In this document: in pieces, positions 5,922 to 6,006 of the stretch
How positions within the stretch are numbered: position 1 is the first letter of the stretch
Layout of the letters: every line of letters begins with the position of its first letter
Source: Pseudomonadota bacterium
Lineage (GTDB): Bacteria; Pseudomonadota; Alphaproteobacteria; UBA8366; JADFVY01
Assembly: GCA_015222795.1 (NCBI GenBank)
Contig: JADFVY010000469.1
Span: 1-6,006 of the forward strand
Length of the DNA stretch: 6,006 bases
Direction: 5' to 3'
Notes under the pieces: generated by a model
The model's database searches: none
Told to the model about the DNA's origin: nothing
The model's input: the letters and a program-made list of their open reading frames with translations, nothing else
Translations under genes and position numbers: made by a program

Positions 5922-6006
5922 TCAGAGTCTGGCCCGAAATATGTTGCTGTTTTCATTGGCGTTCGCCGAGTCGAATGCAAGGCGCGACCCGCGGGGCGAT
6001 GCCCCC
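5922..6006 (-). other. open frame running off the edge; possible gene C-terminus or dispersed repeat
   Basis: On the minus strand a frame is open from the window edge to a TGA at 5924-5922 and reads RLAFDSANANENSNIFRARL at its end. I cannot assign a family. The plus strand is also open here (ATG at 5941, MLLFSLAFAESNARRD), so neither frame is compelling. The stop sits in a short dyad ACTCT-c-AGAGT (5918-5928) followed on the minus strand by a run of five T, a weak terminator-like feature. The edge holds another dyad, GGGGC-gat-GCCCC (5993-6005). Between 5872 and 5921 I see nothing else of note. Confidence 0.2.

Overview
The window looks like ordinary chromosome from a GC-rich proteobacterium, most likely an alphaproteobacterium. 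This rests on the strong G/C bias at third codon positions, the gene families present and the tRNA-Gly(CCC) sequence. I see no transposase, integrase, phage gene, CRISPR array or defence gene.

Layout from left to right. Positions 1-74 hold a tRNA-Gly (anticodon CCC) on the minus strand, lacking only the last A of CCA at the window edge. Its own promoter lies against the 3' end of the next gene. Positions 111-802 hold a likely two-gene minus-strand unit: a short unrecognised ORF (56 codons) with a good Shine-Dalgarno and promoter, overlapping by ATGA a YhbS-type GNAT acetyltransferase. Positions 815-984 are a divergent intergenic region with two dyads. Positions 985-5375 form a tight plus-strand operon: a YnjB-like periplasmic binding protein, a YnjC-like fused double permease, a YnjD-like ATPase, and rlmJ (23S rRNA adenine-N6 methyltransferase). 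Gaps or overlaps are only 7 bp, -4 bp and -7 bp, so translational coupling is likely. The substrate of the YnjBCD transporter family is not known.

Positions 5376-5871 hold a separate plus-strand unit: a possible weak terminator for the operon, a striking AT-rich palindrome overlapping a sigma-70-like promoter, a 67-residue two-helix membrane protein (DUF2892, the membrane part of YgaP), then a hairpin with an all-pyrimidine loop and a textbook rho-independent terminator. The last two together look like a small RNA or 3'-UTR RNA module. Positions 5872-6006 have no gene I can name; a minus-strand reading frame runs off the edge and may be a C-terminus or part of a repeat.

I found no obviously new multi-gene system. 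The items most worth checking are the pyrimidine-loop hairpin plus terminator, the palindrome over the DUF2892 promoter, the DPAY (instead of DPPY) catalytic motif in RlmJ, and the small ORF ahead of the GNAT gene.
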